Assembly: GCF_047495875.1 (NCBI RefSeq)
Contig: NC_092459.1
Span: 6,700,965 to 6,764,964, forward strand
Length of the DNA stretch: 64,000 nucleotides
Direction of reading: 5' to 3'
From: Pithys albifrons albifrons
Taxonomy: Eukaryota > Chordata > Aves > Passeriformes > Thamnophilidae
The number at the start of each line of letters is the position of its first letter. The stretch's first letter is position 1. A program made the translations under genes and the position numbers. The notes under the pieces are model-generated. The model saw only the letters and a list, made by a program, of their open reading frames with translations. It searched no databases and was not told the origin of the DNA. This document shows positions 28,702 through 39,229 of this stretch, piece by piece.

Positions 28702-28908
28702 CTAGGAGCTGGCAACTTCACAGGAAGGAACTTTAAAAGCCACATTTTGTCTTTCTATCTCTTCGAATATTTGGTGCATTTCCCTCTGCCTGACTCCAGA
28801 CACTTTTACCCTGCTCAGAAGTCTCTCTAAGCTGCTGGCTGACCCAGCCATGTCAGGAGCACACGCTGTACTGCACACTTTGTTGTTGCTTTCTCTCCCC
28901 TGCATCAA
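28702..28908 (-). other. Weak candidate coding exon, product unknown
   Basis: A 68-codon open frame whose peptide has a non-random look: after residue 24 it can form an amphipathic helix (SSLERLLSR, then QREMHQIFEEIERQN). On the minus strand a plausible acceptor (TTTCCTTGATGCAG) precedes GGGAGAGAAAG at about 28897, and a donor-like CAGG|GTAAAAG lies inside the ORF, which would give an exon of roughly 80 nt. I do not recognise the protein. An ORF of this length is common by chance here, so the case rests only on the peptide and the splice-like sites. Confidence 0.2.
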
Positions 28909-31900
28909 GGAAATAGTTGTTCTTCTTTGATCCTTCTCTCAGCTGCGTGACTTTTAGTTCCATCTGTCCTGTCTGCCATTTATAAAATACACTTTTTTCC
29001 AGTTCCAGCCAAATAACCTTATTTTGATATTTCCCTCTTTATGCTGAATGCCCAGGCATATATCTTTCATAACTGCAGGGTGTGTTTGGTTCTCTGGGCT
29101 GTAATTGCAGGCCTGAGACCAAAGGGTGAAAACTTCTGTTGTTGAGGGCTATTTATCTGTGTGAGTCCCATTAATGTGAATGAAAGGTAGGTGGCTAAAT
29201 CCCAATACAGCTCACAAAAATATATAACAGACTCTCTATTCCTCAAAAATAATTCACTGGATGCATTATTAATTGTATAGTGAAATTTACAGGGACTGAA
29301 ATATAGGGTTGTTTAATTTAGAGGTTACTTTATGTGGATTTAAAATCAAGACAACATGTGCTGAAGATTAGATGTAAACAAAAATTCAAATCAACAGCAA
29401 TACATCAGAAATGTATTTAGATAGTTTTATGTTTCCTACATACTTAGAAACAAAAACTCCAATATTTGTACTGTTCAGGCTATTTGTCTGGCTATTGACA
29501 AATTCTTCTTGCTATGGGAGAAAATGGAATGCTGAAGATAACCAAGGACAAAAACATCCAAGAACTCTTATTTTTTTAATTTACAGTGGCCAATGAGAAT
29601 ATTCTTCAAAGAATAAAAGCTATGCCTTGCACTTTTCAGGTAGTCATTTCTTATTGTCATTAATTATTGACTTGTCTATTTGCCATTTATGCATTGCCTT
29701 ACCTTTCCCCCTTGCCTTTATTTGTATCTCTTTATTTTATCTTCTCAATTTTTCATTAACTTACATCTTCTTTCTTTTGCATTCCAAGAACTGTGTTCCT
29801 ATTCTAGGTCATTAAACTGTATCATCCTGTCTTAATACAATTGCTACATGAAGACACAATACCAGAAGGAGTGTAGTGACAACTAGGGAATCAACAAGTT
29901 GTAAAATGACCTTTAAGTCCCACCATGTATCACAATAAGGCCAAAACCACTAAAATTGGAAAGCAGAAGACACAGAAAAGAGCAGAATTAAAAAGTAATT
30001 CCTGAATACCAATCTATATCCTGAGGTTTTTTTCACTATGGAAGTGGCAAGCTTTCAAGTGCCATGACTAGCTACATAATAAATTTCTGTGTATCCAAAT
30101 ACTTAAAAATTACCTCCTATTAAATAATCATAAGGAATATGCTACATGGTATTTGTAGTTGGCCGAAACAAATAGCTTTTGCCATTCTTGTGTGGCATAC
30201 AGCTCCTGATGATTGTACTATCACCTGAACTCTCCATAACATATTTTCTATTTTAATTTTTTGTGATGCTAAGCAAAACCACTGAGTTACTCATCACAAG
30301 TGATGACCAATGTTCCATCTGCAATGCAAATGTGGGGATATCTATGAAAAAAGAGCTTTTTCACAGCTTTGTGAGCAAGTTAAGAAGCAACTGAACAACT
30401 GGAGACATACACTAACAGAAGGCATGGGCAGCAGCCAGGACAGCATCTCCAGGCACTCCATATGTGGACTCTCTGTTGCCTACAGCAAATAAACTTTTGA
30501 AGCCAGCAGTGGTAGGAAACCTGACAGAACGAATTAAAAAGTGGCAGCAGGGAGCCAAATACTGCTGTAATGGAGGTAACAGGGAACTCCCTGAACTCTG
30601 GGTAGGACAGGCAGTGAGAGGGTTGCCAGTGACAGTGAAAATCAGCAGAGGGCAGGGATGGGTATACAAAAGGTATTTTCATGGTCAGGAAAGGTAGAAG
30701 TAGAGGACAACTGTAACTGCTACAACTGCAATTTCCAGGAAACCTTGGAGGAAGTTTCCCTTGAGGGATGACAGAAATACAAATTCCTGCATGGAAGTAG
30801 GTGCAGCACAGTGGACAGTCATGAGCATGTGAGGATGATTTACTGGAAACATTCAGGAGCTGTCAAAGAACTGCCAGATTTCTGTTTTCAGAAGAGAAAT
30901 CTCCAGAGAGGGAATGACGAGAGGAAATGAGGCTCCAAATGGACAAAATTCAAGCAAACTAAATTTGCCTAGAAATTCCTGAAACCCTATAGTTAAATAA
31001 CATTTCTTGTTTTCCAATAAAGAAAAACAAAAATTCCAAGCATGCTCCAGATTTGTACTAAAACTGGTAAAGAGGTGCCAACACATGATAGGCATGAACC
31101 CTTAAAATTTCCAGCAGCATACAACCAGCAAAACACCTTGCTGTGCACCAGAAATGGCTTCCTGTGTTTAGTTTTTCTACACATCATTCTTAACACCACT
31201 GTCTGTTCTCTCATGTTTTATTATTTACCCTGTGAAGTGCAAATTTCTTCTTCTGTTCTGAAAGTCTTGTCACACATATACAGGCACTGTAAGATAAAGT
31301 GATAGCTTTCTACACAGTTCTATTATAAGAACTCGAACATCAGCCCAAATTACCTGTCATCAGCTGTTCAAGTCTTCTTTCCATTACTGACAAAACAAAT
31401 GAACAGCTGCTTGCTCCACAAACCTGCGCACTGAAAAAAAAAGACACACTAATAAAAAAAGCTGTAAACAGCAATCAAAATATATATATAAAAGTTCTAA
31501 ACATAATACCAAGTGGGTTAAGGCTGCCTGCGTTGCCGGCTACCTAAACAGAAGAGCCTCCTCTAAGATGCTACTTTGTAAAATGGTCTCATTTATAAAA
31601 GAATTGCAGCAGCAGCAGCTGCTGTATGAAGATGTAAAGAAACAACTTAATTCTTTGTGGATATAAAACTATGGTATTTTTTTTCTCCATACTGAAAAAA
31701 AGGTAAAAGTACATGGGTATCATGAAAATCATGTAATCATTAAATGCTAGGACATGAGTTTCTATTTATTTAGGACTGGTTACAAATTTTTCAAAGTTCA
31801 TTAAGCTTTGGAAAAATGTCATTGCATTGTTTCGTTATTTTTGTGTGCATATGTCATGAAGGAAAATGAAAATGGGTTTTTCAGTTCATTTTCAGCCAAA

Positions 31901-34900
31901 GAATGATTTTTGTTAAAAAACTTAAAGCTAAAAAGTGAGGGGAAAAAATGTTGGCAGGTAAATAAAAATATATAAAATTCAATATTATATATATTTTTTC
32001 CAAAAACTTTGAAAAATTAAATTGCAAATAAATCAAAACATAAATTTTAGATGCAAAATCAAATTTAAACCAAATGGATGACAGTGGGAGTGAAAATTTT
32101 GTGTTATTATTTGTCATTGTCTCGTTTTATCATTTCCCTATTTTTCACTTTCCTATTTGCCTTAGTTAATAATTTCTCCCAGACCTCTTTGGAACTTGAA
32201 GCAACACTGATAAATGTACAATGCTACTTTTCTACCCTATGAAAACAGGTTTTGAAATTTATACGTTTCAAAGCCAGAATGGATAACTGTGAGTATTCCG
32301 TCTGTTGCTTGGTGCATCCCGGGCCATAAAACCTTACCAGGAATGTAACCGAGCTCATCTCTCCCCTTTGCATGGCAGCACATCACTTAGATATGCACTG
32401 AAGGCAAGGAGAAGCCTCTGTATCCCCAGATAAGCTTTACAGTCAGTAGCTGTGACAGTCACACAGCTTCCTCCATACAGCTTCCTCCACTGTAAATAAT
32501 GTGTCCTTTAATTTCCACACTTACTTTGTGCTAGTTTAAGCTTTCAGCTGTTGGATTTTATGCTCTGTTTTTGTTTTTTAGGGTTTTTTTTCTGGAAGAT
32601 TAAAGAGCCTCTTATGATCAAAAACTTCTTCTTCAGATGTAATCATAGGTTGCAACCCCTTAACCTTTCTGGACAAACAACATTGATTGCACTTTTTTAG
32701 TTTCACACTACAAAGTATCTTTTCCAAACTCTTTCCAGATTGTCAATATTCTTTTTCCACTGCATTGGGTTGCTATCATCTAATATCAGTTTCACTGTCT
32801 TTCCCCACAATTGATGGAGGGAAGTTCAGGACCCTACAGTGATGTTTCTACTCCCCCTGAAAAGGGCATTTCACCTACGTCAGTTGAAGCACATGGAAAG
32901 GCACATATTTTATCTGTTGACTGTAAAAGGAATTGAGTTTCAACCCAGGAATATTCTTGGATACCTTTAGTGAGGCAGATGAATCCCGCTCATTGTGGTC
33001 ACCAGGGGACAATCCAGCTGTCTAGACACAGGAGTTCAATGCTATTTCAGATACCTCAGGCATCACACCTGGCTGCAGCTGTGCACAGTGTGTCACATCT
33101 GCCAGCTGCACGCAATGTCTCTCGAACTATAAAATATATAAGTATTTTTCATCAGGATAATTGCTTTATGAAAATATTTCACAATATCATCCAGACACCC
33201 GATCATTAAAAAAAAAATCCATAATGTTTCATTGACTGGCATCAATTGTAATTTTAATCTCAATTCCTTTCATGAAAGAAATTTTTCCTAGGTAAGGTTC
33301 GGTCTAACAAATTGTTTTCAAGGCCAATTAACTCATTATTTGTTAATGTTGGGCAATGAGTATTCTTCCATGCTTTTGGAAGTCCCTCAGAACATACACA
33401 TTGGCTAAAAGTTTAATTCAGACAGCTCCACAGACAAGTAATTTTCGTGACAGTGGATTATCTAATTCTGTAGATTTGAAAATATTTAGTGTCCCTGGTT
33501 AGTACTCTTTCTCAGAAATGGGAGAAAATAAAATATTTTATTCTTCTTTTAGAAAACAGATGTATTTATTTAATTCTGAATTTTCTCTACCAGGCTTAAC
33601 AATTTTACTATCCATAGTTCTACAAAACTGTAAGCATTTTGTTCCTGTTTAAAGAACTTCTGTTATCTTTGCCCCATTACCCACAGATTTTCAACTGACT
33701 GCTTTAATTTTCTTTATCAGTTCTCTCCATTATCTAATACTGAATTTATTCATTGCTATCAGGCTTTACACTTTTCCCATTATTTTTTCATCGTGGACTT
33801 CACCTCCCTTTTAGCCAGGATTGGTTTTGAACTGAAGAAAATACCTTTTGTAAGTGCAAAATTCCATTTCTTTAGGTATCTCACACAAAAACTTCTAAAA
33901 ACTTCCCTAACCTATCATCTGTACTTTTTTCTTAAGTGTTTTTCTGCTCAGTTTTGGTGCTAGTAATTTTCCTTTTGGACAGTCTGTTTTATAATTATGG
34001 AATAAGTAATCTGGAACCGAGGTCTGTGTATAAAGTCAATTAATTTGCTTTGTTCTAAACAACTCCCAAATATTGTAATAAACTACAAATTTTCATATTT
34101 TGGAGAATGAAAAAAATGGTTTTTTTAATTCTAAAAATTAAGAGTTTTAATGCTAAATTGACATGAAAACTTTTTGGCTTTGGGGGCATTTTAGGGGGAT
34201 TGTAACAAGGTATAGTAAAGAGGCTCTGAGATTCTCCAGTCGTGAATGGGATCCATTGTACTGGTCCCAGGTCTTTTAGACACCTATGTTTGTGGCCCCA
34301 TAGTGCTGTTTATCACTCCCTGCCAGTTCCAGGATACTTATACTGGGTAACAAACTTACAGATGGCCAAAGTGACATAAGAATCCATCTTGAGTTGAGAT
34401 ATCTCTAAATTATCTCCTATCCAAAGATCCCCAATTATTTTTCTCATCCTTTTCTTCACGAGACAACAGAACATGGTCCTTTGGAATGAACTGGGTATCA
34501 GTGGATGCCTCAAAAATGGACACTTGTGAACTTATCACAGCATGGGGAGTCAGGATCATAAACTTAGACGTGTATAGCACTTGTGGAAAACTAAAATAAG
34601 GTGTCTGAATTAGAATCTAAATCCTTTCAGATTTTATATGACACAAATTCTGGGAAATTATTAAATTTGGGACAGATTTTAAAAATGCTGAAACACCAGT
34701 TGTTACAGTCTGAGCCACAGAATTTCATACAGAAATGAAGCAGGAGATTTTAACTTATTAAAAACAGAGGCCATGAGGTCAAAGCCTTAAACCAAGCTGA
34801 AGAGAATTATGTAAACACATTCACATTGCATCACATACCTGCTATTACATCATCAAATCTCTGTCTCAAAAGGACCACAAATGATGAGGAAGCCATAAAG

Positions 34901-35124
34901 GTATAAAATCACATTACTGTGTTTCAAACTACATCAGATATTAATCCTTCATGCTTGCCTAAATTTACTCCATCTCTGTCAATAACTGTGCAATTCTACC
35001 ATATCCAGAGGTTTGTGAGGAGCCATCAAATTTGGCAGTTGAAAACTAGAATACAAATAATGGTTTCATGTTAACATTTTGAAAATCCAATTACTTCTTT
35101 CTTTGATTTATTTCTCTACTAAAG
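28909..35124. other. Unique AT-rich sequence
   Basis: About 6.2 kb without a recognised repeat family. The 30.38-30.70 kb patch is richer in GC and has overlapping ORFs on both strands with an AATAAA near 30487, but no LTR ends, target-site duplication or known protein motif was found. AT-run at 31484-31492 and a short AGC repeat at 31607-31621. Confidence 0.4.
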
Positions 35125-35132
35125 TACTTTGT
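35125..35132. repeat. Target-site duplication, left copy
   Basis: TACTTTGT, repeated exactly at 35501-35508 on the far side of the SINE. The first three bases could partly be shared with the CATA-repeat tail, so 5 bp (TTTGT) are independent evidence on the right side and 8 bp is the maximum. Confidence 0.85.
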
Positions 35133-35134
35133 AG

Positions 35135-35210
35135 GGCAGTCCTGTGGCAAAAAGAAGAGCACTCTGGACTCTGAATCCCAAGGACATGGTTCGAGTCTCA
35201 GTGGGGACCA
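35135..35210 (+). ncRNA. tRNA-Gln(CTG)-derived SINE head (tRNA pseudogene)
   Basis: GCACTCTGGACTCTGAATCC (35159-35178) equals the anticodon arm and flanks of vertebrate tRNA-Gln with anticodon CTG. The pol III B box GTTCGAGTC (35189-35197) fits GWTCRANNC exactly. An A-box-like TGGCAAAAAGA (35145-35155) differs from TRGYNNARNNG only at the last base. The 3' acceptor strand reads GTGGGGACCA, but the 5' acceptor strand is altered (AGTCCTG) and the D arm is rewritten, so it is a SINE promoter relic and not a working tRNA gene. Confidence 0.88.
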
Positions 35211-35227
35211 TCCCCTGACAGTTCAAT

Positions 35228-35304
35228 GCCTCCCTGCCATCCAATCCTGTCAGATCTCGGATGCTCAGCAGGGTCAGCCCTGGTTAGTACCAGCTGCTAT
35301 AGAC
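35228..35304 (+). ncRNA. 5S rRNA-derived module inside the SINE
   Basis: Positions about 35244-35290 align with the centre of vertebrate 5S rRNA at roughly 40 of 47 bases by eye: AGATCTCGG, AGCAGGGTC and CTGGTTAGTAC are all present in the right order and spacing. The right end (AGCTGCTATAGAC) resembles the 5S 3' end (GGTGCTGTAGGC), with the segment between (including the C box) missing. The left ~16 bases of 5S are also shortened. It therefore keeps the A box and intermediate element but not a complete 5S promoter. Confidence 0.8.
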
Positions 35305-35500
35305 AGTCCTGAGGACTTCACTGTCACTGTCCAAGCTTGCTCAGCCGTGGCAGATGGACCTCAGGACTTACATGGTGGGGCCAGTTCTGCACATGCTGTG
35401 TCTCACCTAAAAAATCCACTGCACATCTGAAAGGGCACCCCCACGTGGGGAGAGCCCTTCCCTAATCTTCGTTCGTAAAGTCTGGCCATACATACATACA

Positions 35501-35508
35501 TACTTTGT
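35501..35508. repeat. Target-site duplication, right copy
   Basis: TACTTTGT, matching 35125-35132, directly after the CATA tail of the SINE. Confidence 0.85.
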
Positions 35509-35969
35509 CCAAGAGTATAGTTGGAAAAGGCTATGGAAAAGACAATCAGGTTCTCTTTTTTTGCTTTTTCTTATCAAAATTTGAGCAAGCCTCAGTTTAG
35601 GCTGGAGCCTTACCCTCAAAGGGACTAAAATTTATGCTTGTTCTGTTAAAACAGTGGTAGTGCTGATTAAGAAGACTTGTTAACTACATCATATAGAACA
35701 GGTTTTGGAATTTTATAGTGTTTAAAGTACCAATGTCAAAAGAAATGACCATGTATCCAAAGCTCATCAATAAAAGATTCGTGTCCTTGTTTCCAGTTTT
35801 CCTTAAGGCATTTAAAAAAATTAAAAAGTCTAGTGAACATTTTATTTAATTGTGTTAACTAGCAAGAAGTAGTGGTTATTTCTTCTTCATATTGAATTTA
35901 AAAGTTTTAATATCAGTATCAGTTATTAATCAGTTTTCTGATAAATATTGAGTTAGCAATATTTATTGC
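35509..35969. other. Unique AT-rich sequence
   Basis: Nothing recognised between the SINE and the CR1 copy. TATTGC at 35964-35969 recurs just after the CR1 (36701-36706) and may be a short target-site duplication. Confidence 0.4.
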
Positions 35970-36362
35970 CACAACAACCCCCTGCAGCGCTCCAGGCTGG
36001 GCACAGAGTGGCTGGAGAGCAGCCAGGCAGAAAGGGACCTTGGGGTACTAATTGACAGGAAGCTCAACATGAGCCAACAGTGTGCCCAGGTGGCCAAGAA
36101 GGCCAATGGGATCCTGGCCTGGATCAAAAATAGCGTGGCCAGCAGGACCAGGGAAGTGATCCTTCCCCTATACTCTGCGTTGGTGAGGCCACACCTTGAG
36201 TACTGTGTTCAGTTCTGGGCCCCTCAGTTCAGAAAGGATATTGAGGTGCTGGAGCGAGTCCAGAGAAGAGCAACAAGGCTGGTGGAGGGACTGGAGCACA
36301 AGCCCTATGGGGAGAGGCTGAGGGAGCTGGGGGTGTTTAGCCTGGAGGAGGCTCAGAGGTGA
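35970..36362 (+). pseudogene. CR1 ORF2 C-terminal remnant (reverse transcriptase protein)
   Basis: An open frame of ~130 codons that keeps the region after the catalytic core of the CR1 reverse transcriptase. Diagnostic peptide pieces are [43 protein letters not shown] and [16 protein letters not shown]. In the family this region follows the RT palm and is the C-terminal tail of ORF2p, the cytoplasmic RT/endonuclease protein that copies the element at its target. The reading frame breaks at the TGA at 36360-36362, where a small deletion against the usual ...RRLRGDLI... shifts the frame. Endonuclease, RT catalytic residues and ORF1 are all missing because of 5' truncation, so it cannot be functional. 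The antisense ORF 36168-36371 is a shadow. Confidence 0.93.
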
Positions 36363-36701
36363 CCTCATCACTGTCTAGAACTACCTGAAGGGAAGTTCTA
36401 GCCAGGTGGGGGCTGGTCTCTTCTCCCAGGCACTCAGCAATAGGACAAGGGGGCATGGGCTTAAGCTCTGCCAGGGGAAATTTAAGTTGGAGAGCAGAAA
36501 AAATTTTTTCCAGAGAGAGTAATCAGGCATTGGAATGGGCTGCCCAGAGAGGGGGTGGATTCACCATCCCTAGAGATTTTTAAACGCAGATTGGACGTGG
36601 CGCTGAGTGCCATGATCTGATAAATGGACTAGAGTTGGACCAAGGGTTGGACTTGATGATCTTGGAGGTCCTTTCCAACCCCATCGATGCTGTGATTCTG
36701 T
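35970..36701 (+). mobile_element. CR1 LINE copy, 5' truncated, with end of ORF2 and full 3' UTR
   Basis: The least diverged CR1 in the window: ~730 bp covering the end of ORF2 and the 3' UTR, ending TGCTGTGATTCTGT. Typical CR1 3' phrases include GGAATGGGCTGCCCAGAG, GTTGGACTTGATGATCTTGG and TCCTTTCCAACCCC. GC content is well above the flanks. It is truncated at the 5' end in the usual CR1 way. TATTGC on both sides may be a 6-bp target-site duplication, though CR1 often leaves none. Confidence 0.95.
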
Positions 36702-37669
36702 ATTGCTCCCTTTGTTTCAATGTATGTATTTCTGTTTCTGGTGGCATTCCTTGTGGATTACAAACCCACTATGCTAATGAAGTGGCAGACCAGGAGATAG
36801 TTTCCAGCTGTTAAGGAGAGCTCAGCATCACTGTCCTTTGGGCCAGACAAGCAAAGGGACAACAGCAAAGGTAAAGAAGTCCTGGAAGCAGAACCTGTTG
36901 AAAGCACGGCCATAATTGTCACAGAGCAGGGATCTTTTAAAAACAGTGTCACAACTGTACACAGTGAACCCTACAATTGACTTGGCTTGAAAATGTGGTC
37001 CCTGTATTGATAATCAATATGTTCCATTGTGTCTGAGCAGACATAAAAATGAATGCTTTCAGTTTAGACTGGATTAAAGGAGGCTGAGGTAGTTAGTGGG
37101 CTGTGTGGCAAATGCTGCTTCTTTTCTAATTGAGCCACTTGCTTTTGAAAGAGTGAAAGATGTCCCTGGTGGACATAACATGGGGTGTGCTAGAAGGATA
37201 AGGTTAAAAGAAAGGAGGCTAGAGGAGTTCAAGGTATTGTTTATTACTTTGAACATTTCTGAATAAAGGGAGGGTTAGCTTTTCAGTGAGGAGAATGCAG
37301 CAGTTTCACTCCTGACTGTACTGATTTGTAAGGGTGTCTCTCCCCTTAATCTTATTCTTTTTCCTTTAATCTGTATGTTTTATAAACCTTATCTTTTCTC
37401 TGACCCTACCTTTTGAGTTAATCCCTAGTGTCCTATGCCTCTATGTCTGTCTAGGTCTATGCAGTTTAAAAAGACACTCGGCGTTTCCAGTAGCACCACA
37501 GGGATCAGGAATGAGCAGCATCCATCCTAAGGTCCTTCCCTTGCTTCTGCAAAATGCCTTTGTTCTGTATCCACAACCAAAAGGGTCATCACTGACACAT
37601 GTTAAGTCTCTTGAGTTTCCTAAAAACGGAGATGAGTTGGAGACACAAAGAAAGAGATGAACAAGAAAT
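36702..37669. other. Unique sequence
   Basis: No repeat family or supported exon recognised between the CR1 copy and the purine tract. Confidence 0.45.
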
Positions 37670-38145
37670 GAAAAAGGGAAAGGAAAAAGGGGAAGGGAAA
37701 AAGGGAAGGGGAAAAGGGGAAGGAAAAAGGGAAAGGGAAAGGGAAAGGGAAAGGGAAAGGGAAAGGGAAAGGGAAAGGGAAAGGGAAAGGGAAAGGGAAA
37801 GGGAAAGGGAAAGGGAAAGGGAAAGGGAAAGGGAAAGAAAGGAAAGGGAAAGAAAGGAAAGGGAAAGAAAGGAAAGGAAAGGAAAGGAAAGGAAAGGAAA
37901 GGAAAGGAAAGGAAAGGAAAGGAAAGGAAAGGAAAGGAAAGGAAAGGAAAGGAAAGGAAAGGAAAGGAAAGGAAAGGAAAGGAAAGGAAAGGAAAGGAAA
38001 GGAAAGGAAAGGAAAGGAAAGGAAAGGAAAGGAAAGGAAAGGAAAGGAAAGGAAAGGAAAGGAAAGGAAAGGAAAGGAAAGGAAAGGAAAGGAAAGGAAA
38101 GGAAAGGAAAGGAAAGGAAAGAAGGGAGAGGGAGAGGGAGAGGGA
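37670..38145. repeat. 476-nt uninterrupted polypurine tract: GGGAAA then GGAAA repeats
   Basis: Every base on the plus strand from 37670 to 38145 is A or G. Internal order: imperfect G/A lead-in (37670-37730), a GGGAAA hexanucleotide array (about 37730-37836, ~18 units), a short mixed zone with GGGAAAGAAAGGAAA units (37837-37870), a GGAAA pentanucleotide array (about 37871-38120, ~50 units) and a GGGAGA coda (38123-38144). ORFs of 188-238 aa spanning it on both strands are translated repeats (KGKER or FLSFP motifs) and not proteins. The copy number in the assembly may be collapsed. Confidence 0.97.
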
Positions 38146-39229
38146 CTTGTAACACACAGCTGTAAAGTTGGGGTTTTCTACTTATATTAGAAATTACTTC
38201 TAGTGTCTTTGAAACTATTATAAAAGAATGACTGCACAGTATGGAATATTAAGAATTGGAAACATTAATTTGGTAGGAAAAAAGAATTTTGTTTAGCTGG
38301 TTGTAATCTGATTCATGTCATAGTAGTCTTGGGTTTGCCTTTTTTTATCTTTTTCCCCCTAGTTTGCTGTCTTGTCCTGATCTGCTTTTCCTCATCTTTC
38401 CATTTATATACTGCTGTCTTGAAGACATTCTGGAGAACAAGGAAAAAAGTGCAGATCATCAGATTGAATACAGTGTAAAAAGATTGTTTTGCACAGTCTA
38501 TTAATTTTTTCATTTCCTTATGGGGGGAAAAAGAAAAAAAAAGAGATGTAATTCCTCACTCTGGCTCTGTTCCACAAATCTGTGGAACCTGTTAGTGGTC
38601 AAAGGCATAACCTTTCTTTATATTCTGTGAATAGGACTACTGAGCCAAAGTGGGCACAGAGGTTCACCATACTAATCAATTTCTAGTAATTATGAAGGCA
38701 AAGGGGACATTTGTAAATATGCTGGCAGAACATAACCTTTCCACAAAGACATCCATCAGAGGAATAGACCACAGATCCAGAACACGTCAAGGAGATGAGC
38801 TGTGGAGCAAATAATGCCATCTGTACTGCTCATGATGTTCTTGGACCAAAGTATCAGAAAGTTGTAAATGAATGCCACATTTACGCTCCCTGAATACAGC
38901 CATGATTGATAATAAGCTACCGATATCAATAGGATTTTTTTAATTAGGTGGAAAAGAAATCATTTTGGATGAGAAACTTTTGTGTGCATTACCAGAAAAT
39001 TAAGAGTCTGCAGAATCACTCAAGTTATAACCAACTTTCCATTATGCATAATCTCTTCAGGGGAAGGGAAAATAAATATTTACAGATGACTCCAGTAAAC
39101 TCCTTCATTTAGAAATTTGTATATTCACCATTTGCAGAAGAAGATTTTTCAGGAAATAGGTCATGGGAGGACAATTTTAACCTCATTAGGAATATATGGG
39201 AGATCTGACAAGCATCTCCCAGGTATTTT
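38146..39229. other. Unique AT-rich sequence
   Basis: Nothing recognised. Confidence 0.45.

Larger units (their letters stand above)
35133..35500 (+). mobile_element. Chimeric SINE: tRNA-Gln head + 5S-rRNA-like module + RTE-like tail
   Basis: A 368-bp non-autonomous retroposon flanked by the direct repeat TACTTTGT. Order of parts: a tRNA-Gln(CTG)-like head (about 35135-35210), a 5S-rRNA-like module (about 35228-35304), a body of ~150 nt that I cannot assign, then ACGTGGGGAGAGCCC and CTTCGTTCGTAAAGTCTGG leading into a CATA microsatellite tail (about 35487-35500). The head supplies the internal pol III promoter; the tail is the part normally recognised by a partner LINE. The tail differs from the CR1 ending (ATTCTATG repeats) and its look, with a tetranucleotide microsatellite, is closer to RTE-clade LINEs; this is inference. 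Known 5S/tRNA chimeras such as AmnSINE1 place the 5S part first, whereas here the tRNA part is first. The minus-strand ORF 35407-35619 partly overlaps it and is not a gene. Confidence 0.85.

Noticed and set aside
30380..30697. Overlapping ORFs on both strands with a nearby AATAAA, considered as an LTR or retroviral fragment
   Set aside because: No TG...CA ends, target-site duplication, TATA box or viral motif could be found.
35135..35210. Functional tRNA-Gln gene
   Set aside because: The acceptor stem no longer pairs and the D arm is altered; the segment sits inside a retroposon with a target-site duplication.
37441..38165. ORFs of 188-238 aa on both strands
   Set aside because: They are translations of the GGGAAA/GGAAA repeat (all-purine strand has no stops in those frames); no gene.
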